Assembly (NCBI GenBank): GCA_902461815.1
Contig: CABPZE010000008.1
Location: 1 to 64,000 of the forward strand
Source of the DNA: CAG-390 sp003523225
Lineage (GTDB): Bacteria > Bacillota > Clostridia > Oscillospirales > CAG-272
DNA: 64,000 bases
Direction: 5' to 3'
The notes below the pieces were generated by a model. It made no database searches, was not told where the DNA came from, and worked only from the letters and a program-made list of their open reading frames with translations. Positions 33,587 to 41,695 of this stretch are shown in pieces. Position numbers and translations under genes: made by a program. How positions within the stretch are numbered: the first letter of the stretch is position 1; every line of letters begins with the position of its first letter.

Positions 33587-33675
33587 AATTCGAACCTACT
33601 CAGATCCGGCAACGCCGGATCTGAAGGTTTTGCGCCAAGGTGAATAACGGATTTACCGTGTCAGACGCGCAAAAC
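33587..33675 (+). repeat. 89-bp structured repeat, copy 2
   Basis: Same orientation and length as 32114-32202 with five substitutions, all transitions (A/G or C/T). The terminal hairpin and the outer GTTTTGCGC/GCGCAAAAC pair are intact. Each copy lies downstream of a terminator. Confidence 0.85.
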
Positions 33676-34046
33676 AGTAAATTCATATCGTTTCGCGCCG
33701 GACAGATCCTTGTTACACAGTAAGGCTCAAATGAGCTCGTCGTAGATCATACGTATATCATACGCAATATCGTTTTCTCCCTGTGGTTATTCTCGATCCG
33801 GTTTCTCCCCGCAGCTACTCTCCGGGTCGCACTCAAAGCCCAGGGGGTTTCCTGGCTTTTAGTTTTTCTCCTCTCCAAGCCGATTTTTCAGCACATTACC
33901 GCAACCGGCTTCGGTCTTTCTATGACATTCTGCACACGGATGTTCTTGTGCAGAGGTGTAAGCTATCGTGACATCAATGTTTTATGCAGAAGGGCGGAAT
34001 TATGAATTATTTTGTTTCTTAAATTTCATTTTTCGTATATTTTCAG
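33676..34046. other. Intergenic tail of the island
   Basis: No credible gene. A plus-strand intrinsic terminator lies at 33835-33868 (AAAGCC-C-AGG with CCTGGCTTT, then TAGTTTTT). The 62-codon frame over it (33783-33971) has no ribosome-binding site and is rich in Arg, Ser and Phe; it is probably non-coding or decayed. Confidence 0.5.
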
Positions 34047-34078
34047 GCGCGGGATGCGCGCTACGGCGCATCCCGCGC
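34047..34078. terminator. 13-bp hairpin without U-tract
   Basis: GCGCGGGATGCGC and its exact complement with a 6-base loop, ending 10 bases before the ilvE -35 box. It may insulate the ilvE promoter from upstream transcription. Confidence 0.55.
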
Positions 34079-34088
34079 AATTCCGCTA

Positions 34089-34117
34089 TTGACAAAAAGC
34101 ATAAACGGTGATACAAT
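34089..34117 (+). promoter_or_regulatory. Promoter of ilvE
   Basis: TTGACA, 17 bases, TACAAT. The transcript would start near 34124, leaving a leader of about 105 nucleotides. Confidence 0.85.
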
Positions 34118-34228
34118 ATCTTTGATTAATGAAAAGGACAACCGGTGAGGGATGCGCGTTTCCGATCCGGTCAGTCCGGAATTTTTATAATTATGCAAAG
34201 CGGCGCACTGACGCCGCGGGAGAGCAGG

Positions 34229-35257
34229 ATGGAAAAGAAAAATCTTGATTGGGCAAATATCGGCTTCGGATACGTCAGGACCGAGAACCGCTTTGTCGCC
34301 GAATACCACAACGGCGAGTGGGGCGAGGGACGCCTCACCGACAACGCCGAGGTAACGATAAGCGAAAGCGCCTGCGTTTTGCAGTACGCACAGACCGCAT
34401 TTGAAGGTCTTAAGGCATATGAAACCGCGGACGGACGGATCGTTTGCTTCCGCCCTGACCTTAACGCCGCACGTATGGCGGACTCCTGCCGCCGCATGAT
34501 GATGCCGGTGTACAGTGAGGAAAAATTCCTTGACGCCGTTGACCGCGTGGTTGCCGCCAACGCCGCATATGTGCCGCCCTACGGCACGGGCGCTTCCCTT
34601 TATCTGCGCCCCTTTATGTTCGGCACGACTCCGGTCGTGGGCGTGAAACCCGCAAACGATTTTGAATTCCGCATTTTTGTTACTCCGGTCGGACCTTATT
34701 TCAAGGGCGGAGCAAAGCCGCTGCGCCTGCGCGTCAGCGATTACGACCGCGCCGCTCCTCACGGTACAGGTCACATCAAGGCGGGACTCAACTATGCCAT
34801 GAGCCTTTACCAGACCGTTGACGCTCACGAGCAGGGCTTTGACGAAAACCTTTATCTTGACCCGATGAGCCGCACCTTTATCGAGGAGACGGGCGGAGCC
34901 AATATTATCTTCATTTCCCGTGACGGAAAGCTGGTAACGCCGAAATCCGACTCTATACTCCCCTCTATCACCCGCCGCTCGCTGCTCTATATTGCCGCGA
35001 ATATTCTCGGCATGGAGGTCGAGGAGCGCCCCGTCGCCTTTGACGAGGTAAAGGATTTTGTCGAGTGCGGACTTTGCGGCACTGCCGCGGTTATATCTCC
35101 CGTCGGAATGATATCCGACCACGGAAAAGAGATATACCTGCCCTCCGGCATGGAGCAGATGGGACCCGTGACAAAGAAGCTGTACGATACCTTCCGCGGT
35201 ATTCAGCTTGGCACCGCCCCCTCCCCCGAGGGCTGGCTGCGTGAGATCAGACTGTAA
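34229..35257 (+). CDS. ilvE: Branched-chain amino acid aminotransferase
   Basis: PLP enzyme that interconverts branched-chain 2-oxo acids and Val, Leu and Ile with glutamate. Start at the ATG at 34229 gives 342 residues; GGGAG lies about 10 bases upstream. Fold type IV features are CVLQYAQTAFEGLKAYETADG near the N-terminus, RPFMFGTTPVVGV, GTGHIKAGLNYAMSLYQ, holding the PLP lysine, and EETGGANIIF. A terminator follows directly, so it is a single-gene unit. It draws on the glutamate made by the GS/GOGAT genes of the window, but there is no sign of shared control. Confidence 0.94.
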   Translation: MEKKNLDWANIGFGYVRTENRFVAEYHNGEWGEGRLTDNAEVTISESACVLQYAQTAFEGLKAYETADGRIVCFRPDLNAARMADSCRRMMMPVYSEEKFLDAVDRVVAANAAYVPPYGTGASLYLRPFMFGTTPVVGVKPANDFEFRIFVTPVGPYFKGGAKPLRLRVSDYDRAAPHGTGHIKAGLNYAMSLYQTVDAHEQGFDENLYLDPMSRTFIEETGGANIIFISRDGKLVTPKSDSILPSITRRSLLYIAANILGMEVEERPVAFDEVKDFVECGLCGTAAVISPVGMISDHGKEIYLPSGMEQMGPVTKKLYDTFRGIQLGTAPSPEGWLREIRL

Positions 35258-35285
35258 AAACAAAAAACATAGAATTATAAAGTAT

Positions 35286-35328
35286 AAAGCAAAATGCTGC
35301 CGCGCAACGCACGGCAGCATTTTGCTTT
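35286..35328 (+). terminator. Terminator of ilvE
   Basis: AAAGCAAAATGCTGCCG and its exact complement, a 17-bp stem with a 9-base loop, followed by ATTG. A runs on the 5' arm make it bidirectional. Confidence 0.9.
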
Positions 35329-35504
35329 ATTGTCCCGGTAAAGTATTCAACGAATGATACTCGTAGTTGACGTCGTATAAGTCCGATTGAACACACAGCC
35401 GTCATACATGCCTGTAAAGGAGCTGTACTTGCATACGTTACAAACGCAATAAAGCAGTTGATGTCCAGAGGCTGTTGTCATACTTTCAGGACTGATGGCT
35501 CCCG

Positions 35505-36206
35505 TCACTGCTCCTTCCACGGCTTTGTTCCGGAGAGCCAGCCGTTTTCGACCCAGTACTGCTTTTCCGCCGGGGACGCTCCCCAGCCCGCCTTCTGCAT
35601 TCCGCCGTAGAACCAAAAGAGAAAGCGTGTCCTTACACCGACGTGTGCTTTTTTCCGGCGCGACAGCTTATGCGCCAGCCTTTTTATGTCTTTTTCTATT
35701 CCCGCTTTCTTTTTTGGCGGGATCATATCCCACCTCATGGCGTTTACAACGGCGGCGTAGGTGTGGACTTCGGGTATGCCCCAGTTTATCAGATTGCCCG
35801 CTATCAGCTTTGCGGCTTTTTTTGCCCCGGCTCCGGCGGCGGTGGAGATTACCACTGCTTTTTTTGAAAACATTTCCCGCGGCGGCTTGTGCGTCAGCCA
35901 GTTTGTAAAGAACAGGTCAAGAAACGCTTTCATGGGCGCCGAGGGCATCATGCAGTAATTGGGGCTGGTAAAGACAAGCAGCTCCGCCTCCAGCATATCA
36001 CGCAGTATCGGCTCTTTTTCCTTCCAATACGGGCAGCGCGCCCGGTCCTCAAGACAGGCGAAGCAGCCGCTGCAGAAGTGGTCAAGGTCTCTCGGAAGGA
36101 AGTATTCCCTGACCTCCTTTTCACCCTCGAGCGATTCAAGCAGCATCTTGCCGATATTCCACGTGCTGCCTTTGTGGTTTTGTCCGTTGATAACAACTAT
36201 TTTCAT
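35505..36206 (-). CDS. NAD(P)H-dependent flavodoxin-fold oxidoreductase
   Basis: Cytoplasmic FMN protein of the NADPH-dependent FMN reductase / iron-sulfur flavoprotein group. It opens MKIVVINGQNHKGSTWNIGKMLL, the FMN phosphate loop, and continues with CSGCFACLEDRARCPYWKE, a Cys-rich stretch seen in relatives, and VFTSPNYCMMPSAPMKAFLD. AVVISTAAGAGAKKAA contributes the second FMN loop. The last 60 residues are basic, with FLFWFYGGMQKAGWG. Length (233) is normal. It is the last gene of a small operon with a GntR regulator and an ABC ATPase remnant. Substrate is unknown. Confidence 0.82.
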   Translation of the reverse strand: MKIVVINGQNHKGSTWNIGKMLLESLEGEKEVREYFLPRDLDHFCSGCFACLEDRARCPYWKEKEPILRDMLEAELLVFTSPNYCMMPSAPMKAFLDLFFTNWLTHKPPREMFSKKAVVISTAAGAGAKKAAKLIAGNLINWGIPEVHTYAAVVNAMRWDMIPPKKKAGIEKDIKRLAHKLSRRKKAHVGVRTRFLFWFYGGMQKAGWGASPAEKQYWVENGWLSGTKPWKEQ

Positions 36207-36251
36207 TTTGTTTCCTCTCTGCCGTCGTGTCGGAACGCAGATTTTTGAAAG

Positions 36252-36833
36252 TTACGGTTCGCTTTTGTACCAATTCAGCACCGGAAAAAGAGCTTCCTCG
36301 CTGACGCGGTTGCCGCCGTGCAGCATCAGCTCCAGCATATCATCCTCGTCGGGAGTACGCTCCTTTTTGTTTTCAAGCGTTTTGCCTGCGGCTTTGGACA
36401 TTACCGACATCATGAACCGGTATATCCCGCGCAGCCGGGCTTTCATTCCGGTTGAAAACTTCCTTATCTGTTTGTCCTCGGGCAGACTGTATTTCCGGCA
36501 CGCGTCAGTAAATGCCTGCCGGTCAAAGCAGTCATACATTCTGCCGAGTATCTTTGCGCAGTCCCCGGGCGTCAGGTAGCTGCTGAAGCCGGAATCCGAA
36601 AGGGCAACGCCTATCTGCTGTTTGTCCTCCGGCGTAAGGGCTGACGCAGCTTTTCCGAATACGGTGACACTTCCGCCGTCCGGCTTTACAAGCCCCAGAA
36701 TGACTTTTATCACAGTGCTTTTTCCTGCTCCGTTTTTTTCCACAAGCCCGGTTATCCGCCCGTCGGGGATGTCAAGCGTTACGTCCAAAGAGAGATCCTT
36801 GTAATTCTTTTTCAGTTCTTTTACAGATACCAT
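36252..36833 (-). CDS. Truncated ABC transporter ATPase with unrelated tail
   Basis: Residues 1 to about 138 are the first half of an ABC-2 type ATPase (YtrB/BcrA-like): Walker A LVEKNGAGKST, then GLVKPDGGSVTVFGK and a signature-like KFSTGMKARL. The normal sequel (Walker B, D-loop, H-loop) is missing. Instead a tail of about 55 residues starts RGIYRFMMSVMSKAAGKTLEN and ends VLNWYKSEP, rich in charged residues and not ABC-like. No permease gene is present. The likeliest cause is a deletion that joined the 5' part of an ATPase gene to another gene. ATP hydrolysis is unlikely. The ribosome-binding site and link to gntR are intact. Confidence 0.75.
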   Translation of the reverse strand: MVSVKELKKNYKDLSLDVTLDIPDGRITGLVEKNGAGKSTVIKVILGLVKPDGGSVTVFGKAASALTPEDKQQIGVALSDSGFSSYLTPGDCAKILGRMYDCFDRQAFTDACRKYSLPEDKQIRKFSTGMKARLRGIYRFMMSVMSKAAGKTLENKKERTPDEDDMLELMLHGGNRVSEEALFPVLNWYKSEP

Positions 36834-36835
36834 GC

Positions 36836-37207
36836 TCAGTCCTCCAATAAGATATCAGTTATCTGCCGTATCTCCTCGGGACTCATGCCGACAGACTTGG
36901 CTTTTTCCAGCGCCTTGGCGAGATCCTCCTCCACCGCCTTGCGTCTTGCTTCCAATGCAAGCGCGCGGTTGGTCGGCATAACGTAAGTTCCTTTTCCGTG
37001 CACGGTCACCACAAAGCCGTCTTCCTCCAGCTTGTCATAGGCTTTTTTTACGGTAAGGGAGCTTATCTTCAGTGTTCCGGAAAGCGCCCTTACGGAGGGC
37101 AGTGCCTCTCCCTCACTGAGCTTTCCGGTAATTATCCGGTCTTTTATCTGATCGACCAACTGCTCATAGATGGGTATCATGGAAGCATTGTTCAGAATTA
37201 TCTGCAT
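36836..37207 (-). CDS. GntR-family regulator, YtrA subfamily
   Basis: Small DNA-binding repressor. From the ATG at 37207 (GGAGGTGAC upstream) it has 123 residues. The winged helix is IPIYEQLVDQIKDRIITGKL, GEALPSVRALSGTLKISSLTVKKAYDKLEEDG, FVVTVHGKGTYV. A short C-terminal helix pair (about 75-123) replaces the ligand domain of larger GntR proteins. YtrA-type regulators usually control an ABC transporter in their own operon, and that partner here is truncated. ATACTGTT-like repeats around the promoter at 37232-37260 may be its operator. Confidence 0.9.
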   Translation of the reverse strand: MQIILNNASMIPIYEQLVDQIKDRIITGKLSEGEALPSVRALSGTLKISSLTVKKAYDKLEEDGFVVTVHGKGTYVMPTNRALALEARRKAVEEDLAKALEKAKSVGMSPEEIRQITDILLED

Positions 37208-37231
37208 CTTGTCACCTCCGGTTTTGCACAT

Positions 37232-37260
37232 AGTATATCACATTTGCATACTGTTGTCAA
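37232..37260 (-). promoter_or_regulatory. Promoter and possible operator of the gntR operon
   Basis: TTGACA, 17 bases, TATACT. ATACTGTT occurs at about 37249 and again at about 37268 on the plus strand, flanking the -35 box; this may be the GntR-binding site. Confidence 0.8.
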
Positions 37261-37818
37261 CTGTTATATACTGTTTATTCGAGAAAATATGCAGTAAGCC
37301 GTGGCAGCCGCCTGACTCACAGACAAACGGCAAAAGTTTTCTTTTTTAGTGGATTTGCGTACTGAGCCGCTGGCGTCACCGCAGAAACGGCGGCGGGCGG
37401 ATTGGGACTGCATTTTCCGGGCTTTGCGGGTGTGCGGAACGCGCTGGGGCATAAGATGTGGGGATGGCAGAAAAATGTATGTTTTTTAAGGAAAAAAATT
37501 TATTTTTTCCAGTATGACCTCTTGTTTTTCTTTTGAAAATGTGATAAACTTTTATTAATTATAGTGTGTTACTATGCCCAAAAACGGGTGTGCTCCACTT
37601 TCTGTCGCTTTTCCCGCGAAACAGACCGCACCTTGGTTACGGACAAGCGCTGACGCGGGACAGAACCGCTGCCTTGCGGCTGAGGGCGGCAGTCCGGCTG
37701 ATAATATCTTTTGCTTATTATACATATGGAAGAAAATAAAGGCCTGCCCCGCGTTCGGAAGGGATAGATGTGTCCGGCAGATATTTTCTTTTGTGTTGAC
37801 ACATAAGGGGGCAAGCAG
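37261..37818 (+). other. Long region before the Wzx/Wzy cluster, probable structured leader
   Basis: No gene is supported. The first half is AT-rich with long A and T runs. From about 37575 the sequence is GC-rich with overlapping inverted segments: TCTGT...ACAGA around a CGC/CGCG stem near 37603-37627, a later CGCGGGACAG that could pair with the same arm, and CCGC-TGCCTT-GCGG near 37668. This could be an untranslated leader of the 21-kb operon. I cannot place the promoter with confidence. Confidence 0.35.
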
Positions 37819-38586
37819 GTGGATAATATTCAATCTGAAATATCTATTGTAATACCTACATACAATGCAGAATCGACCCTTGAAAATGCAGTTTCTTCTG
37901 TCATCGGGCAGAGCTTTGAAAATTGGGAGCTTATTATTGCAGATGACGCATCCTCTGACGGAACGGTGAGGCTGGCGCGGGAGCTTGAGAGCCGCGATGG
38001 GCGCATACGCGTCGTTGAGAGCAAGGTCAATAAAGGCGTGGCTGAAATGCGGAATTACGGAGTTTCGCTCAGCAGGGGACAGTATGTGGCGTTTCTTGAT
38101 TCCGACGACACATGGCACCCCGACAAGCTGATTATCCAGCTTGGCAGGATGCGCGATACGGACGCCAGCCTTTGCTACACCTCATACGCGCTTGTGAACG
38201 CGAGCGGCAAAAAGGCGCGCGCGGACTACATCGTGCCGGATGAGACGGATTATCCTTCCATGCTGCGCGAAAACGTGATAGGCTGTTCCACCGTGCTGAT
38301 CTCGGCAGAGGTAGCCAGAAGCCATCCGTTTTCAACCGAAGCTTACCACGAGGACTATGTGCTTTGGCTGCAGCTCCTGCGGGAAGGTCACAGGGCGGTT
38401 GGCTGCAAAGAGGTGCTGACCGACTGGTGCTACCACGACGGCTCACGCTCGTACAACAAATTACGAAGTCTGCAAAAGCGCTGGGAGGTCTACCGCAAGG
38501 TGCTTAAGCTGCCGCTTATGAAAAGCATCAGCTGTACCTGCAGCTATGCGATCGCGGGACTCAGAAAATACAATTCTTATGACTGA
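37819..38586 (+). CDS. Glycosyltransferase family 2, first gene of the Wzx/Wzy cluster
   Basis: GT-A transferase: ISIVIPTYNAESTLENAVSSVIGQSFENWELIIADDASSDGT is the nucleotide-binding start, and AFLDSDDTWHPDKL holds the metal-binding DSDD. The 255 residues have no membrane segment. The start is GTG with AGGGGG 8 bases upstream. Similar enzymes build repeat units on undecaprenyl phosphate. It precedes the chain-length regulator by 22 bases. The sugar is not predictable. Confidence 0.87.
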   Translation: MDNIQSEISIVIPTYNAESTLENAVSSVIGQSFENWELIIADDASSDGTVRLARELESRDGRIRVVESKVNKGVAEMRNYGVSLSRGQYVAFLDSDDTWHPDKLIIQLGRMRDTDASLCYTSYALVNASGKKARADYIVPDETDYPSMLRENVIGCSTVLISAEVARSHPFSTEAYHEDYVLWLQLLREGHRAVGCKEVLTDWCYHDGSRSYNKLRSLQKRWEVYRKVLKLPLMKSISCTCSYAIAGLRKYNSYD

Positions 38587-38608
38587 CTTGAGAGGATAAT
38601 TATAGCAC

Positions 38609-39412
38609 ATGAACGAAAACCAGACACCGCTCAATACGGCGGGCGGCAACGAAATTACACTCTGGAGCATCCTGCGGCTGCTTGTAAGCAAGCTGTTTCT
38701 TCTGCTTCTTGCCGGAGTCGCAGTCGGTCTTGCGGTATTCCTTGTACTGAACTTTCTTGTTACCCCGAAATATGAATCGAGGGTCAGCTTTTATGTCTAC
38801 AACAGTGCGGACGGCGCTTCCCACGTCGGAACTATAAATAACAACGACCTTCAGGCGGCGGAAAGCCTTGCCGCGACCTACTCAAAGATACTTGAGAGCA
38901 ATTCGGTGCTTGACTCGGTCCTTGGCGACCTCGGCAGCGTCGGCATCTCAAGAAAAGACCTTGGCAGGATGACGGAGGTTGCGGTCGTGCCGGATACGCA
39001 GCTGCTTGAGGTCGTGGTGACCTCCACCGACCCGGAGCTTGCCTGCCGCATAGCCGATTCCTTTGCAAAGGTTGCGACCACCGAGATCGTGCGTATCACA
39101 AAGGCGGGCGGAGTCGAGGTCGTTGACAGACCCGAGGTGGCGACGGAAAAGTCCTCTCCCCGCACGGTGTTCGGCACTGTGATAGGAGTCGTGATCGGTG
39201 TGATAATCATGTCTGTCATAGTTATCCTCAGGGCGATGTCGGATACCACGATATATCTGTCGGAGGATATTGACAAGCTGGGCGGCATTACCGTGCTCGG
39301 TCAGATACCCGAGATCGGCGCACAGGACGAAAAATATGTTTATTGGAAAGTTGTAAAGGGAGGAGTGGTTCGCCTTGCAGAGAAAAAAGGACAGCCGGGC
39401 AACGGCAATTGA
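38609..39412 (+). CDS. Polysaccharide chain-length regulator (Wzz/CpsC-like)
   Basis: Membrane partner of the tyrosine kinase encoded next. It has two membrane helices: KLFLLLLAGVAVGLAVFLVL (about 28-48) and TVFGTVIGVVIGVIIMSVIVIL (about 190-211). Between them is an outside domain with a proline-containing segment (DRPEVATEKSSPRT) just before the second helix, as in Wzz proteins. The C-terminal tail of about 55 residues reaches the cytoplasm and would activate the kinase. Its last 38 bases overlap the kinase gene. Confidence 0.88.
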   Translation: MNENQTPLNTAGGNEITLWSILRLLVSKLFLLLLAGVAVGLAVFLVLNFLVTPKYESRVSFYVYNSADGASHVGTINNNDLQAAESLAATYSKILESNSVLDSVLGDLGSVGISRKDLGRMTEVAVVPDTQLLEVVVTSTDPELACRIADSFAKVATTEIVRITKAGGVEVVDRPEVATEKSSPRTVFGTVIGVVIGVIIMSVIVILRAMSDTTIYLSEDIDKLGGITVLGQIPEIGAQDEKYVYWKVVKGGVVRLAEKKGQPGNGN

Positions 39413-40160
39413 TGAAACGGCGCTTAACCGCAAACGCCTGATAAACAACGATACACCGTTTGCGATAAAAGAGGCTTATGTAAAGCTGCGCACGAACCTT
39501 ATGTTCTGTATGACGGCGGATAAACAGCGCCCGTGCAAGGTTTTTGCGATAACAAGCTCAAATCCTTCCGAGGGCAAAAGCCTTACCGCTGCAAACATTG
39601 CAATAAGCTACGCCATGCTGGGGCGAAAGACTCTGCTTATCGACGCGGATCTGAGAAAGCCCACACAGCAGCGGCTCTGGAAGGTTGAGATCTCAAGCGG
39701 GCTTTGCGACTTTCTGGCTAATATCGGATCGCTTGAAATGGCTCAGGTGGAATCAATTCCGCTTACCGTTGTCTGCACGGGGACCATACCTCCCAATCCC
39801 TCCGAGCTTCTGGCGTCGGACAGGATGAAGCATTTTATAAATGCGTGCGCACAGAGCTATGATTATGTGATAATCGACACGCCGCCTATCAATACGGTGG
39901 CTGACGCGCAGATAATCTCCACCTTCGTGGACGGGGTGGTCGTTGTCGCCAAATCCGGCGAGACAAGCTCGGACGATCTCTGCGCCGCAATAGACGCCGT
40001 GGATCGCGCCGGAGGAAACCTGTGCGGGGTGGTTCTGAACGACATGAATATCAGGACCGCAAAATACTCCTACCGTTATAAATACGGCGACAGGTACGGC
40101 TCAAAATACGGGTACAGATACTCATATAAGAGCTACAAGGAATCAAATAAAGAATCGTAA
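39375..40160 (+). CDS. Bacterial tyrosine kinase (CpsD/YwqD-like)
   Basis: Autophosphorylating kinase controlling polymer export and length. Walker A SSNPSEGKS (61-69), Walker A' LLIDADLRK (87-95) and Walker B VIIDTPP (165-171) are all intact. The tail (about 230-256) contains ten tyrosines in a Y-x-Y pattern (YSYRYKYGDRYG and on), the autophosphorylation cluster. The start appears to be TTG with AGGGAGGAG upstream, inside the wzz gene. No CpsB/YwqE-type phosphatase gene is found in the cluster. Confidence 0.9.
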   Translation: MQRKKDSRATAIDETALNRKRLINNDTPFAIKEAYVKLRTNLMFCMTADKQRPCKVFAITSSNPSEGKSLTAANIAISYAMLGRKTLLIDADLRKPTQQRLWKVEISSGLCDFLANIGSLEMAQVESIPLTVVCTGTIPPNPSELLASDRMKHFINACAQSYDYVIIDTPPINTVADAQIISTFVDGVVVVAKSGETSSDDLCAAIDAVDRAGGNLCGVVLNDMNIRTAKYSYRYKYGDRYGSKYGYRYSYKSYKESNKES

Positions 40161-40224
40161 CGGCGTGATACGGTGATGTGAGCCGTAAAACGGTACTTAC
40201 GTAAAAACGGGAGCGTACATATGA

Positions 40225-41097
40225 ATGCCGAAGCATAATTCCACGTCAGAACTCACAGCTCATCAGGCGGTTCTGCTTTCCATGCTTAAGGAGCTTGACT
40301 CCGTATGCAGAAAAAACGGTATTCACTATATGCTTTTTGCCGGTACGGCGCTCGGAGCGGTGCGGCACGGGGGATTTATCCCGTGGGACGACGATATTGA
40401 CGTGATAATGCTGCGCAGTGATTACGAAAGATTTTTCCGCACTGCCGCAGGGGATTTCGATAAAGAACGGTATTATGTTCAGGAAGAATACAGCGCCCAC
40501 TGGCCTATGTATTTTTCAAAGCTCCGCCTCAACAGCACTACGTGCATGGAAAAGTACCATCCGAAGGACAGGAAAATGCACCAGGGCGTGTACATAGATA
40601 TTTTCCCGTGCGATAATCTTTCCGGCAATGCCGTTGTCCGCAGGCTTCAGTTCCTTGCCTCAAAGGTCGTGATAGCAAAAGCATTGTACGCGCGCGGCTA
40701 CGAGACGGACAGTATCCTCAAAAAATGCTTCATGCAGCTTTGCAGGCTGCTTCCGCGTAAGCCGCTGTGGCGCTTCTGCGTAAGGAGACGCGACAGCCGT
40801 TCGGAGCGGGTGCACACCTTCTTCGGCTGCGGAACGAAGTACGAAAAGAATATTTTCCCGCGCGAGTGGTTTGAAAAAACGGCGGATGTGCCGTTTGAGG
40901 ACGGAGTCTTTCCGCTCACGGTCAATTACGGCGAGCTGCTTACAAAGCTGTACGGCGACTATATGACTCTTCCCGCGCCGGAAGAAAGAAAGTGCAAGGA
41001 GCACGTTGCGATCCTCGATCTTGAACGCCCGTATACCGAGCACCTCTCGGAGCAGGAAGCGATCGTGTTTGACAGCTATACAAGAAGCATCAGATAA
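40225..41097 (+). CDS. LicD-family phosphotransferase
   Basis: LicD proteins move phosphocholine or sugar phosphates from nucleotide donors onto surface glycans. Residues 34-60 carry the signature HYMLFAGTALGAVRHGGFIPWDDDIDV, with the metal-binding DDDID at 55-59. The length is 290 residues and there is no membrane span. The ATG at 40225 has GGGAG 12 bases upstream; another ATG four bases earlier reads only five codons. No choline uptake or activation genes (licA-C) are present, so the transferred group is open. Confidence 0.86.
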   Translation: MPKHNSTSELTAHQAVLLSMLKELDSVCRKNGIHYMLFAGTALGAVRHGGFIPWDDDIDVIMLRSDYERFFRTAAGDFDKERYYVQEEYSAHWPMYFSKLRLNSTTCMEKYHPKDRKMHQGVYIDIFPCDNLSGNAVVRRLQFLASKVVIAKALYARGYETDSILKKCFMQLCRLLPRKPLWRFCVRRRDSRSERVHTFFGCGTKYEKNIFPREWFEKTADVPFEDGVFPLTVNYGELLTKLYGDYMTLPAPEERKCKEHVAILDLERPYTEHLSEQEAIVFDSYTRSIR

Positions 41098-41166
41098 GCC
41101 GCCGGGGCGCGCACAAGAATAATAACCAAAATTCACTGAGCCTGGCATAAAGAAAGGCAGCGACCA

Positions 41167-41694
41167 ATGAATAAAAGCAACGGAATTTTTCAGAACAGGA
41201 ACACGCTTATACTTGTAATTGCTTTGCTTGCGATAGTATGTCTTGAAGCCATACTTGTCGTGGTGCTTATAAACAGAAAGCCGGAGGCAAAACCGGACGA
41301 CGCATCCACCTCGTCGGCGGTCGTCAGCGAAAACAAAGGGGAAATAAATACCCCCGTCGGGAAGCTCGTTTTCCCCTCGGAATGGGCGGATTCGGTGGAA
41401 ATTAAGGACACCTCCTCCGGAAAGCAGTTCAGAAACAGCTTTTACGGCACAGTGAACGGCGAGAAGGTTTTGCTGTTTGAGCTTTCGGTCGGCGCTGACG
41501 GCAGCGGATATCAGCTCGGCTCTGCACCTGACAGCGCGGGTAACACTCAGTTTATCTGGCTCAATATCAAGGAGATCAGTTCTGAACCGACGTGGTCCGG
41601 GGAGGATATTTCAAGGATCAATACGATGCAGTCATGCGTGAACGACCTTATCGAGCAGCTGCATGAGATAGACGGCTTCCGGGAAAGCAACTGA
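41167..41694 (+). CDS. Hypothetical membrane-anchored extracytoplasmic protein
   Basis: A single N-terminal helix (about 14-36, TLILVIALLAIVCLEAILVVVLI) is followed by a Ser/Thr-rich linker (DDASTSSAVVSENKGE) and an outside domain of about 120 residues starting TPVGKLVFPSEWADSV. There is no lipobox. I do not recognise the family; the outside domain is predicted beta-rich from its alternating pattern. The ATG at 41167 has GAAAGG upstream. It is one base from the next gene, so it belongs to the polysaccharide operon. Confidence 0.7.
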   Translation: MNKSNGIFQNRNTLILVIALLAIVCLEAILVVVLINRKPEAKPDDASTSSAVVSENKGEINTPVGKLVFPSEWADSVEIKDTSSGKQFRNSFYGTVNGEKVLLFELSVGADGSGYQLGSAPDSAGNTQFIWLNIKEISSEPTWSGEDISRINTMQSCVNDLIEQLHEIDGFRESN

Positions 41695-41695
41695 A

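Noticed and set aside
32114..33675. Integron with attC sites
   Set aside because: The outer arms are in GTT...AAC order, not the RYYYAAC...GTTRRRY order of attC, and no integron integrase is seen.
33783..33971. 62-codon frame downstream of the island
   Set aside because: No ribosome-binding site, contains an intrinsic terminator, and no recognisable domain.
35347..35616. 89-codon minus-strand frame downstream of and overlapping the flavoprotein gene
   Set aside because: Its first part is antisense or shifted-frame shadow of the flavoprotein gene and no start signals are seen.
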